From: Molanna angustata
Taxonomy: Eukaryota; Arthropoda; Insecta; Trichoptera; Molannidae
Assembly (NCBI GenBank): GCA_963576475.1
Contig: OY754978.1
Location: 1,723,364 to 1,787,363 of the forward strand
Length of the DNA stretch: 64,000 nt
Reading direction: 5' to 3'
Part shown: piece after piece, positions 29,455 through 41,747 of the stretch
Layout: each line of letters begins with the position of its first letter
Numbering within the stretch: the stretch's first letter is position 1
The notes under the pieces: generated by a model
Databases searched by the model: none
Told to the model about the DNA's origin: nothing
The model's input: the letters and a program-made list of their open reading frames with translations, nothing else
Translations under genes and position numbers: made by a program

Positions 29455-30335
29455 TGATGGAATTCCATTTAAATTAATTAATATTTTTAATTAATAAAAA
29501 TAAAAAAAACTTGTTTAGAATCAATTTCACTATTTATTTAACAATAACGATCAGTGGCGCTACAACCCATCGTGGGTCCTGGCCTCCTCCAGAAGCTTCC
29601 TCCACCCCTCCCTGACCATCGCTTCCTGCCGCCAATTTACAATGCCCATCGTCCGAAAGTCCCTCTCTGCTCCATCTAACCATCTCAGTTTTGGCCTACC
29701 AACGCTTCTTCTGCCCATTGGTCTTGTAGCGAATATCCTTTTTAGTGGACAGGTTTCGTCCATTCTCGCTACGTGACCCAGCCATCGGAGCCGGCATATT
29801 TTGATGTACCGGGTGACGTGTACATCAGAGTACAACTGGAACTGGTACAGTTTGTGGTTGTTCCTGATACGCCAGGCTCCATTTTCGCATACGGGGCCAT
29901 AAATGCGTCTCAATATTTTTCTTTCAAAGGTGTTTAACCTTATTTCATCGGCCTTTGTTAGGATCCACGTTTCAGCAGCATATGTTAAGACTGGTCGTAT
30001 GAGAGTCTTGTACAGTTGGACTTTTGTTCTCTTTGATACTATACCAGACTTTAATTGGTTTTGCAACCCAAAATAACATTTGTTTGCTGCTGTTACTCTT
30101 CTTTTTATTTCATCCCCAACTTCATTGTTGTTGGTTATGAGTGAGCCAAGATAGGTAAACCTGTCCACCGCTTCGAAACTATAGTTTCCAACATCAAAGG
30201 GCACCAGAGGTGGGCTCGTAATCAATGCATTTATTTAACACTACAACTTAAATAAATAGTGTAGCTTAAATAAACAGTGGAATTGATTCTAAACAAGTTT
30301 TTTTATTTTTATTAATTAAAAATATTAATTAATAT
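29455..30335 (-). mobile_element. RTE fragment flanked by 75-bp inverted repeats
   Basis: Inverted repeats at 29455-29530 and 30262-30330 (gaattgattctaaacaagtt, then tttattaattaaaaatatta on the plus strand at the right end, reversed at the left) bracket a 5'-truncated RTE reverse transcriptase. Either the RTE inserted into the loop of a foldback element, or the repeats arose around it later. Confidence 0.7.
29560..30225 (-). pseudogene. RTE-clade reverse transcriptase, C-terminal third
   Basis: An uninterrupted 221-codon stretch with RTE landmarks: RFTYLGSLI, EIKRRVTAA, KTLIRPVLTYAAETW, RKILRRIYGP, RWLGHVARM and GRPKLRW. It lacks the catalytic palm, so it cannot be active by itself. The reading frame is intact, which suggests a relatively young, 5'-truncated insertion. 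Confidence 0.85.
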
Positions 30336-30383
30336 TTTTTTTCAATATTAGACACTGTCACTTCATGGTAGAACTCCATAATC

Positions 30384-30600
30384 AATTAAAACTATGAAAA
30401 AATTATATTTAATTTTACGTTCTACTTAATTTTTTTGCAAACGCGACTCCCATTCACCGGTATCGCTCTATGATGAGCATCGTCAGAATGACGGATTGTG
30501 ACGATGCTCATCATAGAGCGATACCGGTGAATGGGAGTCGCGTTTGCAAAAAAATTAAGTAGAACGTAAAATTAAATATAATTTTTTCATAGTTTTAATT
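30384..30600. mobile_element. Perfect palindrome, 102-bp arms and 13-bp loop
   Basis: Arm 30384-30485 and arm 30499-30600 are exact reverse complements as I read them, including gcaaacgcgactcccattca and tcgctctatgatgagcatcg. The loop is gaatgacggattg. No ORF. It looks like a young foldback/MITE or a palindromic duplication. Confidence 0.9.
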
Positions 30601-30884
30601 AATAATTTTTTTGTTTTTTTCATAAATAAGTTGGTAAATTAATTTATATTACGTCCGCTTCCATTACTTTTTTCTTTTATTTTTATTGATTTCGTAACGT
30701 CCCGACTAAAAGAGGTGCGTTCCTATTCCACTCAGTCCAATTTGATATTTCATAACGTTGAAACGAGAACGTTCCTATTTAGGAACATTCTTGCTCCAAG
30801 TAAGTCACGAATTAGTCCAATACCCCATTCTATAACCACAGTTTAGTTAAATCAACTGTCAAAACGTTCCTATTTTAAGAGGAC

Positions 30885-31080
30885 ATATAACGCTAGTGAC
30901 CGAAAACTTGATACATTAAAACCGCCTAATACATACGTGAAGTTACGTGTCAGTAAGGATAACTATCGCGTGCATTAAAAAAAGTATTGGAAATCCAAAA
31001 TTTGTTTATATTTGCATTTTAAGAACAAACCTTACTTGAAATGAAAAAAAAATTATCCGTCATTCACTTTGATTTTATGC
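30885..31080 (+). repeat. Dispersed repeat shared with 16975-17170
   Basis: The phrases gtgaagttacgtgtcagtaa, aactatcgcgtgcattaaaa and gcattttaagaacaaacctt are shared with GST-1 intron 3/4 DNA. Class unknown. Confidence 0.65.
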
Positions 31081-32450
31081 ACTCTTTAAATGCATAAAAG
31101 ATTTATTTCTCTACGACACACAGTTATGGAGTAATTTAAAAAAAAATCTAAAAAAAGGATATTTGTAATAATGTTTTTAGGGGAATTTGAGCTGAATTTT
31201 AAAATTGTGTGACGAACATTCACTAGAGAAATGTTGAAAACATTTATGATATTTTTTTAGAAACACACTGATTAACATATTTGAGGAATTTGATATGAAA
31301 TTGGGGTGTTTAGGTTTATATGTCCCCTTAATTCAAAAAGTTACTGAATTTGACATTTGATCTATATTTTTCATTGAATTATATGTAGTACACATAGACA
31401 TATATAATCTAAGGTAGTACATATAAATCAATGATATTTTTGCAGTTAGTTTTGACACATTCGGCACATTTAAATCTTTTTTATACATTTGTATTACATA
31501 GTATTATAATGTTAACACTTTTTTTGAACTAAAAATATAACATTTGATTTTAACCGAACGTCTCAAAGCGATCGCTTCATCGTCAGTTGTCATCCGTCCT
31601 AACGATAAAACGTCGCATCAAATAACTCACTGGTATATTATTTATTATAAATAAATCACTCGTTCACTCTAAATAGTTATATAAATTAGCTTTAATTGGT
31701 GGTATTTATAAACAAAATGCTAATGACATATGCGGCAGCTACTTAATAACACTATATCACTTTAATAATATGTTGTCAAAACACTGAGTTAATATAAAAT
31801 TATAATAAATATTGATGGCGAAGTTTTATTCACTAAACTGTGTACAGTTCAAGACTAGACACAATACAAACACCATATTATGTTATTTAATCGAGATACG
31901 GAAATGATATTATAATGGTGTGTATACACAACACAGTGTATCATTCGACCAACGCCAATGGTTGGACAAATGTTTGACAAATTATAATATACCTATCTAT
32001 TTCATTTATTTATTCATATTTTCTTACATAGTATGAACAGGTATATTGCACACTGGCAGGCAGGGCCGGATAAACGTGTTTTTGCGCCCGTAGCAATATA
32101 TTTGAATCCGCCCCCCCCCCATTTTTTTTAAATTTTAAATGTAGAACAATTTGAAATTATGTAAAATTACATCGGGTTTAAAATGACGAATAAAGCGGGA
32201 TTTTTTTGTATACACACTATCATGCTGAGCCTCTATCCGGGTACGCAAAGTGAACCGAGCGCCATACCTGCGGATTTTTGATTTATATTATTAATATTTT
32301 AGAGTTTTAAGCGCCCTTTTTAAGGCAACCGCCCTGACTTCTTGTTCCTGATTGTTCTATGATTTATCCGGTCCTGCTGGCAGGTTTTTGTTGCCATTGG
32401 GTGGTATCATTCAACAAACGAGACTTTTCAATTTATATATTTCACTGCAT
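31081..32450. other. Intergenic DNA; possible small hAT-like element
   Basis: No gene. Bases 32054-32337 begin cagggccggataaacgtg and end aaggcaaccgccctg, possibly degenerate hAT-type ends, but the flanks do not show a duplication. A C-run lies at 32109-32118. Confidence 0.35.
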
Positions 32451-32650
32451 GATTGGCCGATGGCAGAGCGGTTATCGCGCTGGGCTAGTAATCCAGTGTT
32501 CGCGAGTTCGAATCCTGCCTCGACCGATTTCGTTCACCTATAGTACAAGCATTTATTTGCTTATTTTAGGGAACGTAGGAAGATGTATATGTACTTGTTT
32601 AACAAAATATTTTTTTACTACAAAAAAAAACAAAATAAAAAAAAAAAATC
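32451..32650 (+). repeat. tRNA-derived SINE, family B
   Basis: Head ggcagagcggttatcgcgct, gggctagtaatccag, B box GAGTTCGAATCC, then gcctcgaccgatttcgttca, cttattttagggaacgtagg and an A-rich tail. The two open frames crossing it are artefacts. Confidence 0.88.
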
Positions 32651-35600
32651 TCAATAACAATTGAATGTATAATTTAATTCAAGAAATTTACACATTAGGT
32701 ACCTATGTACTGCTTATTTCTCACAACTTTTCAAATGAACGCCTCGGCACAGGACTTCCTAGTGAGGTGTTTATCGTACCCTAGCTATTAGGTATATACT
32801 TATCAATAACACACAATTATATTTACACATATAATTAACTTCTAGCTCTAGCATGTAATTGAATTTGTAACTTCCTCTTTGTATTATTAACAAAAATAAA
32901 ATAGTTAAAAAAATATATATAAATAAATATAAATTTTACTAATTATAACCAAATTAAAATATAGTATACCATTATTTTTGTATTAACTACGATTTTGAGT
33001 ATTTTAGGTCGAAGGTTTTCGAAGCTTCGCTTTTTTCTCCAGACAAACTTATAGGTTCGACTTAAAATACTCAAACTCGTGGTTAAGACAAAGTTATTGA
33101 AGGTATATATTTATGTTTCTGGTATGGATCCGTACCAAATGTGTATGTGATTAATTAATTTATTTGCCTTTATAGTGCCTTTTTAGGTCCTTTTATAAGG
33201 TAATGCACACCTGTCCTTTATAAGGTAAAAATTCCTTTTATAAGGTAATGCACACCTGTCGCTGGTTACCCCACAACTTAAAAAAATACTTTTGGCTTTG
33301 TCTCTCTAAGGGTTAATAACTACTACATAAACTAAAAGCAAAATCGTATGAAGTTTTAAATTTACTACCTCAATAGGTAGTGTGGCTTTTCACAATAATA
33401 TTTTTTTTGGCTGGGTACACAATAATATTTTTTGCAAATTAATGTTATATTTTTTTTAAAATAATATATTTTACGGAGACTATCGAAGTATATAGGTATA
33501 TTGTATTTTTTCTTATTGAATATAGGTATTAAATTTGGCACCTGGGAGTGGTTGCGGTTACCAGTGCGCATCCCCTTTCTATAGTTGAAAATTGCAGAAT
33601 ATTATATTTGGATGAATTCAGAATTTGAAGTAGTGTCACACCCTAATTTTTTAAGCTAAGATAGAATCTTGCTTTGTTTTAAATTTGCCCGGGGCGGATG
33701 TCACAAGTTAAAGGTTTTAAAAATAAAATAAAAAAAATTAATTAAATAATAAAGTATATTAAATTTGATGACTGATGAGAACTCTCCCCTACGTAGATGT
33801 CCAACTTACCATACGCCGTCTCTTATTTACAGTCCAGGATTCGGATGAATGAGCCTTACATACGTTAGGTGACTGTGTAATTATTTGTCAAAATAATTAC
33901 TATATGTATATATTTCAAAAAAATACTTATTACCCTTTGAATAGGTCCATATTTGAAAATGGAGTAAAAATCATTTGTGAATTAATTATAAAAAAAAAAA
34001 TATAAAAGAAACTCAAATGCTTTGTATAGATCTCTGCATTTATTCAGACAGTAAAACAAGAAAAGAAAACAAGAAAACAACAAGGGAACAACAACAAGAT
34101 AAAATAATTCAAGGAAAAATTATTCAAAATAGAATTCTAATTATAATTTAAAAGCTAGACACATATATGTATTTTTTACTTCAAAGAAGGTACACCAGAT
34201 CAAGATGACCGAGATCCTGATGATGTGTAGATAAGAGAATTTTTGAATTAAAAACAAAAAAAACAACAATCAAATTTACTCTGAGATTTAAATATGAAAT
34301 TTATATTTAATTAAAAGAAGAAGAGGTTGCAAGAAAAAAAAGGAAATTCGAACAAATTAAAATTAAAAAAAAAAAACCAAGATAGAAGTATCTTATTCAA
34401 TTAAAAACCCCTCCTTTGAAATAAAAAGAAAACAACAATCAAAATTTACTTTGTGAGTTAGGTATAAAATTATCTTTAATTATAATAAGAAAAGGTTGCA
34501 AGAAAGTAAAAATCGATTAATTTTAAAATTTAAGGCCAAGATAGAGTTATCTTATTCAAAATAAACCCCTTCCCTTCGGTAAATGGTTCAACAACAATTA
34601 GCAAATCATCAGTATGGTAAAAAAAAATAAGTTATAAATAAAAAAAAAACTATATGTATTTATTTGAAAAAAGGTACTAATGTATGAGAAGGAAAAGAAC
34701 AGAACGGAATTGATTTAACAAAAATAAACCAATCATTAACTATAAAATAATTATATATTGATTCCCCAAAGTTTAACAACTATAGGTCTCAATTGAATAA
34801 AGAATTTAATTTATCCAGTAAAGGTATAAACCTTCCCACAATTTAGATAATTTGTTGTATGAAACAATTCAAATCATATCAACTTGAATGACCCTGTTAC
34901 TTAAGGTATGGAGGTAACAATTCACTTCTGGTTTATAATATTTGAAAAAAAATTACTTATGTACAAGGCGGTTTAAGGAACCTATACACATATATGTATA
35001 GACATATTCATATAAGAAAATTGAATTGCCTTTCTATTTTTTAATGCCTGTGGAGCAATTACATACTCTCTCGACAGGTAAACAAAAATATATTATAATT
35101 GTAATCATCTATACATATATACAAACTCCATATACATTCATATACATCATGAAATCAACATATTGAACAAGGTACACAAATACTATCAGAAGGAACAATA
35201 AATAGATTCTCAAATTTGGTATTTTAAGGTGTTTTGGCTTGGCTTCATTTCAACCTTAAGGAACAACAAAAAGGTTGATTTATATCTGTGGTTCGTTCAG
35301 AATCAAAATATATATAAGTGAGACGAAGTAGTCTTTGAAAAATACAAAAAAAATAAAATCAATTTAAATCTCAAAAGGGGCAATTAAACCGACAAAAGTT
35401 TCACTTATGGCTGCAAAATCATCTAGCTTCTTCAAGAACGGGACTCTCCTCACGAAAAAGTAAACGTCGTTATATGTAAAACAATATAGATTCTGTCTTT
35501 TACCTTAGAAATTTGTCAGACTGGACCTGTCATGTGAATTAATCAGAGAAACGGTGCTTACGACCTATCTCTGACTATCACACAATTTGAAGATAATCCT

Positions 35601-36099
35601 TTAATGCGATTTCACCAATACACAGCTTTTATTTTAGACCACTTATCACAATTAACTTTTTACACTCGACCTACGTGGGATCTTTCTAAAACGTCCAGAT
35701 TCACAAGGCGCGAAATTACTATTAACTTGTATGTATTTATTTAAAACTTTTATCAAAGGCCATACAATCTCACAACACCAGTATTATCGAACAATGTCTC
35801 CATATCAGAAAATAGCATAAATTCCTTACTCCGATTTATTTTTTAATTATACAACGAAATCATTGATAATCACAGTCTTTAGTCTTTAAACGTTCCTGAT
35901 CAATCAAAGGATGCGGTCTTAGTTAGCTTTAAAATCCACTTGGCGGCAAAATATATATATACCTTAATCTATAAGGTGATTGTTCAACATTTACGCGGGA
36001 AAATATTATGAAATGTTTTCCATGTGTACTTTATTTGGTTTGGAAATCAAGCTCGCACATATACATCGCCGAACAGCCGGTCTTTCTTCCTCAAGCAGC
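32651..36099. other. Long AT-rich non-coding region
   Basis: No coding signal. It contains a short inverted pair around 33000-33075 (gagtattttaggtcga / tcgacttaaaatactc), a duplicated phrase ttttataaggtaatgcacac at about 33192 and 33236, and A-rich repeats around 34240-34560 (caagatagaagtatcttatt and caagatagagttatcttatt). It may be the non-coding remains of a large element that includes the next array. Confidence 0.4.
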
Positions 36100-36830
36100 T
36101 TCAGCTCACCTGCCTCTCGGCGCGAAGGTTTTATTTATATATTTCTTTTGACGATGTTAGCTTGTCTAGAACTCAAACCAGAGTATATAACTTGAATAAT
36201 CCGCCTTTCAAGCGGCTTCCGCTCACTTGCCCTTTTTGGCGCGAAATCCAATTTACATTTCCTTGACGATGCTTTAAACTGTCTGGAACTCAAGCCAGTG
36301 TATATAATTGAATAATTAGCTCTTTCAAGCGGCTTCCGCTTACTTGTTCTTTTTGGCGCGAAATCCAATTTATATTTCCTTGACGATGCTTAGACTGTCT
36401 GGAACTCAAGCCAGTGTATATAATTGAATAATTAGCTCTTTTAAGCGGCTTCCGCTTACTTGTTCTTTTTGGCGCGAAATCCAATTTATATTTCCTTGAC
36501 GATGCTTAGACTGTCTGGAACTCAAGCCAGTGTATAAAATTGAATAATTAGCTCTTTCAAGCGGTTTCCGCTTACTTGTCCTTTTTGGCGCGAAGTTTAA
36601 TATATATTTCTTGATGATGCTTAAAACTGTCTGGAACTCAAGCCAGTGTATATATAATTTGAATTATTTGCTCTTTCTAAGCGGCTTCCGCTTACTTGTT
36701 CTTTTTGGCGCGAAGTTTAATATATATTTCTTGACGATGCTTAAAACTGTCTGGAACTCAAGCCAGTGTATATAATTGAATAATTAGCTCTTTCAAGCGG
36801 TTTCCGCTTACTTGTCTTTTTGTTTTATAC
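36100..36830. repeat. Tandem array, about 118-bp unit, 6 copies
   Basis: The unit contains gcggcttccgcttacttgtt, then ctttttggcgcgaaatccaa, ttccttgacgatgct and ctggaactcaagccagtgta. The first copy is diverged; later ones differ by small indels. The antisense open frames (DFAPKRTSKRKPL) are by-products of the repeat. Confidence 0.9.
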
Positions 36831-39499
36831 TTCGCAACGTTAAAGACTTAATTCCTTCCATTTCCTTTTCTTTTAGCCAAAATCAACGCTTCTAAATACC
36901 GAAATGATCGTTCGACAATTATAATGAAAACGAATTTTCAATGTTTCTTCCGAGATTTAAATTTATGAAGACGAATTTTAATTTGTTTTTTTAAAAAAAT
37001 AATAAAAGAATATTATTAAATACAATGCAGAGATCCGATACATTCTTATTTACATTTGCACATTTTTCTTCTTGTAAAAAAAAAATATATATCTAATCGC
37101 CTTATAAAAAAAACTCCATTATTTTCTCTTATAAAAAAAATAAATAAATCCGGCGTCCGAGGCCGGGGAAAATGTTCTATATGCGAGACTCACGCGATAA
37201 TTCGTTCGCAAAGACAAGTTTTTTTTTAAAAGAATTTACTTTGAGAATGAAAATAAAACTGACTTACTGCTTCGTGAGTAGTCATATTTATAAGTTCGGT
37301 ATTAGCAATCTGTGAGTGTGTGCGTAAGTCAGAGAGGCTTTCAGTCCCTCTGAATACGCTCCTAGAGAAAGTTATCTCGCGGATTTTCGGAGCGCTAAAT
37401 CAATGGAATCGTATGAAAAAAAAAATATTATTTTTTCCTTTAATCACAAAACATCCACAATCCCTACACGATTCTGAGATTGAAACGAAACTGTTCTAAC
37501 GCCTAAATTAGAGACCCTACGAATTTTTAAAGTTAGATGTTATAAGTTTAGGCGGCACAATTACTGACAACCCGCCTGAATTTTCAACTTGGAGTTCGCT
37601 CGCTAATTGTAGGTACATAAGCCGCGTTGACTGCGTTATGTATTTAGTACATAAGGGGTGTAGTCAGATCATCTTTTTAGGATTTCTAATAATTATTTTT
37701 TTACGAATGTGAATTTTGGTGACCATTATTTAACAAAAATGAAAACCCAAGATTGTTCAATGATGAATTCGTTGCCTATACGCATGAAAATAGAAAGGAA
37801 TAAAAACATTTCCTAACTTACTAAGATTTCGGAAAACTTCATACTCAACTCACAAGTCTTTCAATGCTATTATTATAACTTTTCATTAGGATAGGGAAGT
37901 TTATTAAAAAAGTTATATAAAAACGTGAGTCAATAAAATGAACTTATCCTCAATTCTACCTTTTCTTTATACTTAACCAACTAATTCTTTACCCAAAATC
38001 AATGATGCTAGGAAAACCAGTAATTAATAATAGTGTATTTCAATATCAACCATAATTCTTTCCTCATACAAGATCTTCTTCCAAATACTATATTTAATTT
38101 TATTTTTTACTTCTGCTATGTATCTCCTCACACTTCAACAAAAACTTAACAATGTGAATCCAACCATTTGGAAATATATAACACTGAAATAATAATCTAT
38201 ACTTACAAAACTTTTTCTTTAAAAAGGAATTTTTCAACTATACGTTCCACTAGGCGAAGATTGAGTAATAGTGTGGACACCCTAAAAAGACGTCATACAT
38301 AATAGATAATTGTCTTATGTAGTTAACACGTATTCGGCTATATGTAAACAGAGAAGGATGACAACATACGCGATTATACTGAGGAAAAGAGACAGCAACA
38401 CTGGTTATTTACTAGAGGGAGTATTCAGTATAAACTTTTAGAGAAGTGAAAAAAAAGTATAGCATGGCTACACTCGACTTCGATCGTAACGTCACAAACT
38501 AATCATCATCATCATGCCAATTTGTATGAAAACTTACTTAGTTCTTAGTAGAAATACGCGGATTTGTTTCAAAACAAAATGTGGTGTTCTTTTTGACATG
38601 AGACATGTACTTAACACATTCAATCCTTAGCAAAAATACCTGGCTTTGCTCAGAACCTTTGTCGTGTGATTTTCGACACGCGACAGTAGAACATTTTGTG
38701 TGTCCGTCCGCCCTTATAACTTTTTATCCGCTCAATTTACGGAGCCCAAAATTTCATAATATATAGATAATTATAAGTTATAGGCCTACAAAACTTTTAT
38801 ACTCAGAATTTTGAATTTTTGCTTCAGTCAGAGGTTATCAACTTTTGAACTTAGGTATACTTTATTTTTCAATATGTTAAAAACTGCAATGAACGTTTTA
38901 TTAATAATATTTTTTTGATTATGATTAATGATTACTTGCAATGAACGTTTTATTAATAATATATTTTTTTTTATTATTGAAATTGTTTGTTATTTTTAAA
39001 TATGCATATTCTTTTATTTTCTTTATTTTGTATTAATGTGGATAGTTTGTACTACTTACCATTCTATTATTATGTCAAACAATGTTATTGGGTGTACAGA
39101 TTGTGGTATACTTCTTTTATTTTTATCATGTACTTTTCTTTCTGTACCTACTCATGTTTTGTTTCCTAATGAAAAAATAAAAATATTTTAATAGACATTT
39201 TGAAACTCGTAGCTGGCCCATCCATTGGCCCAACAATTAAATGTATATATCTGCCATAATAACCTATCAGCTGATTTGGAGAGAAATTTTTGTATTATGT
39301 TACCTGACCTATAGACCTGACAACGATATTTTATTATAAAAAATCATATCAGAGTGATGCTATTCGTCAAATATTCAAATATTTTCATTGTAAATGACTA
39401 ATGCATTTGTAGTAAAAAAGAGTGATTGCGGCCAACATGAAAACTTTACTCTCAATTTTTTTTCTAGTATATATTTTTACTAAAACCATTTATCGAATA
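36831..39499. other. Non-coding DNA; possible LTR-element trace near 37150
   Basis: At 37150-37172 ccggcgtccgaggccgggga and then atgttctatatgcgagactc look like an LTR/primer-binding-site boundary, but no second LTR or coding region is visible. Bases 38690-38890 are a minus-strand piece of dispersed repeat X. No gene recognised. Confidence 0.35.
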
Positions 39500-39859
39500 T
39501 TCTTTTTTAATTGCATATACGCAAACATTGGATTTTTTTTCCCTTTTGGAGTCAAATGATATTTTTAGTTCCTGGTTCTTCTACAATATCCCAACTTCGA
39601 CTCTATTGAGATGTTGAAAAAAATGTTTGTCAATAAAAAAAAACATTTATGTTTTATCTTCTACGTGTGACGTATTTATTTATTTATATAGCACTTTTTT
39701 TAACATACCTACGTAAAATTACATAGTACAAATAGCGGACTTATTACCTGGAGGCAATTACTTCCAGTCAACCATCTGAGATCAAAAGTACATTGTACAT
39801 AACAGAGTTTCGGCATATACATAATAACACAAACACAAATTCAAAGGAGAGGAAAATTA

Positions 39860-40260
39860 GAAAGGGAAGAGAGAGGATGAGGAGCGATCAAAAGGGATGG
39901 AAAGTGAAATATTATATGTTCGTTATGGAATTGAGAGGAAGAGTGAGCATTTAAAACGAGATTTGAAAATTGGAAGTGATGTGGCAGTTCCAATATCAAA
40001 TGCTAAATTGTTTCACAGCCGGGCAGCATGAATAGTGATGGAAGATGAATGATACTCTGTAACGTGGGTTGGGATGGCAAGGGTTCTTTCTTCTCTAGAC
40101 CGAAGTGGGAGTCCATGAGAGGCCAACGATTGAAATCTTTCTTTCAGATATGCGGGGGCATTCGGATTGTTTAATGCATTAAACAGGAGGCAGAGGGTGT
40201 GCTGATCTCGGCGCAGATAGACTTATCAGATCCCCCTGGCGTTGACGATCTCGAAAAGCC
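39860..40260 (-). pseudogene. Non-LTR reverse transcriptase C-terminal remnant
   Basis: The minus strand reads RRDQHTLCLLFNALNNPNA, then PLRSREERTLAIPTHVTEY and ITIHAARL with a stop where a Trp is usual, then LPIFKSRFK. This is the conserved C-terminal end of jockey-type RTs. In-frame stops show decay. Confidence 0.6.
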
Positions 40261-40439
40261 TCTAGTAGTCGATCCAAGTATAGCTCCTTCACATTCCTCA
40301 AACCGGAGTCCACTCACGAATGTTTTTGGAGCCATCAAAACCGTCTTCATCGAACACAACTACGGCCCTCAATTTTCTTGGTGACTAGTTTTTTATTCCT
40401 CACTTACCCAAGGGAATATAGTGGGGAGTTATGATTTCG

Positions 40440-40590
40440 CAATTTTTAAGGCTATTTTTTTATTGCAGATTATCAACTAGTATCATGGTGAAATTGTATT
40501 CTGAAAGTTTCATTACAATGTGTGTGTGTGTGTGTGCGTGCGTGCGTGTGTGTGCGTGTGTGTGTGTGTGTGTGTGTGCGTGTGTTTGCG

Positions 40591-40629
<39 letters not shown>

Positions 40630-40702
40630 GTGTGTGTGTGTGTGTGTGTGTGTGAGGGTGTGTGTGTATGTGTGTGTGTGTGTGTCTGTGTGTGTGAGGG
40701 TG

Positions 40703-40735
<33 letters not shown>

Positions 40736-41452
40736 TTGTGTGTGTCTCCCCCTTATAATTTTTGATCCGTTCAATTTACAGAGCCCCCAATTTCGGAATA
40801 TATAAACAGTTATAGGCCTACAAAATTATTATACTCAGAATATTGAATTTTTGTTTCACTTTATTTTTCCATATATCTCAGAAACCTTGAAAGATAGAAC
40901 GCTGAAAATTAGTATAAACATAGACAAATACAAAACCTCAAATATTTTTTTTCAAACAAAATCCAGAGCTTCTCAAACATTTTTTATTTAGAAAACTATT
41001 TTTTTATGATAAATTTATGTTTTTAACTGCCTATATTTCCAAAGTTTTAAAAATATCGATAAAAGCCGAAACACCCCAACTAGATAATTTAATTTTCTAT
41101 AAAAAATAGTAACATTGTATTAGCACATCTCAATTTTTTTTTAACAATTTTTATAAAAATTGAATTTAGTGACGACATTCCTTCATACAGTTTGTATGGC
41201 AGTAGCCTATACACAATATCTAAGAAGACTTAATACTAATTTCCAAACATACATACATACATACCATCATGCTGTTTTCATATTCCGGTTAGGAAAAGAG
41301 GACTGACCTCCATACTGTCCTATCTTGACATACATACCAACATGTGTTAAAATTTTCAATAATTTGGATTTATGGGTTTATAGTTTGATTCTTATTCTTC
41401 AACTATACATACTATCGCTATCGACAGTTGGATCTCATGTGTTACATGCAAC
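40440..41452 (-). repeat. Dispersed repeat X, reverse copy with TG expansion
   Basis: Reverse complement of the order seen at 20148-20880, ending in cagttggatctcatgtgtta and catgcaact at the plus-strand right side. At the left it contains the long TG microsatellite in the place where other copies have a few cacag units. Confidence 0.75.
40519..40746. repeat. (TG)n microsatellite
   Basis: About 228 bp of tgtg with scattered cg, tttg and gaggg variants. Open frames on both strands (Cys-Val and His-Thr runs) are repeat artefacts. Confidence 0.97.
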
Positions 41453-41747
41453 TGGTAATAATAATCAATGAGACAATATAAAAATAATACATAATTTTAT
41501 GTTCATATGTATTTTACATAATTATGTATCCTCCTGGAGCATTTTGCTAGTACCAGCTTATTATAAACTGTCCAATTTGTACTATTGTTATTTTATATTT
41601 TGTATGTATATGTATGGATTTAAATAAATAAATATATTGTTTCTCGATAAATTGATCTTCTCCAATGCTACGTAGTGCGCTTCTTTGGAAGAGTATAATG
41701 GACCCAAATACTAGCAACCCCTATGTAGCCATGTTAAAACGAGTGGG

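Noticed and set aside
32054..32337. hAT element with CAGGGCCGG / ACCGCCCTG ends
   Set aside because: The end match is short and imperfect and the 8-bp flanks do not agree, so I mention it only as a possibility within a spacer entry.
36135..36484. Antisense ORFs with DFAPKRTSKRKPLERANYS repeats
   Set aside because: They are translations of the 118-bp tandem array; copies carry indels that shift frame, as expected for non-coding DNA.
40431..40774. Cys-Val and His-Thr repeat ORFs
   Set aside because: Artefacts of the TG microsatellite; the peptide repeats follow the dinucleotide in every frame.
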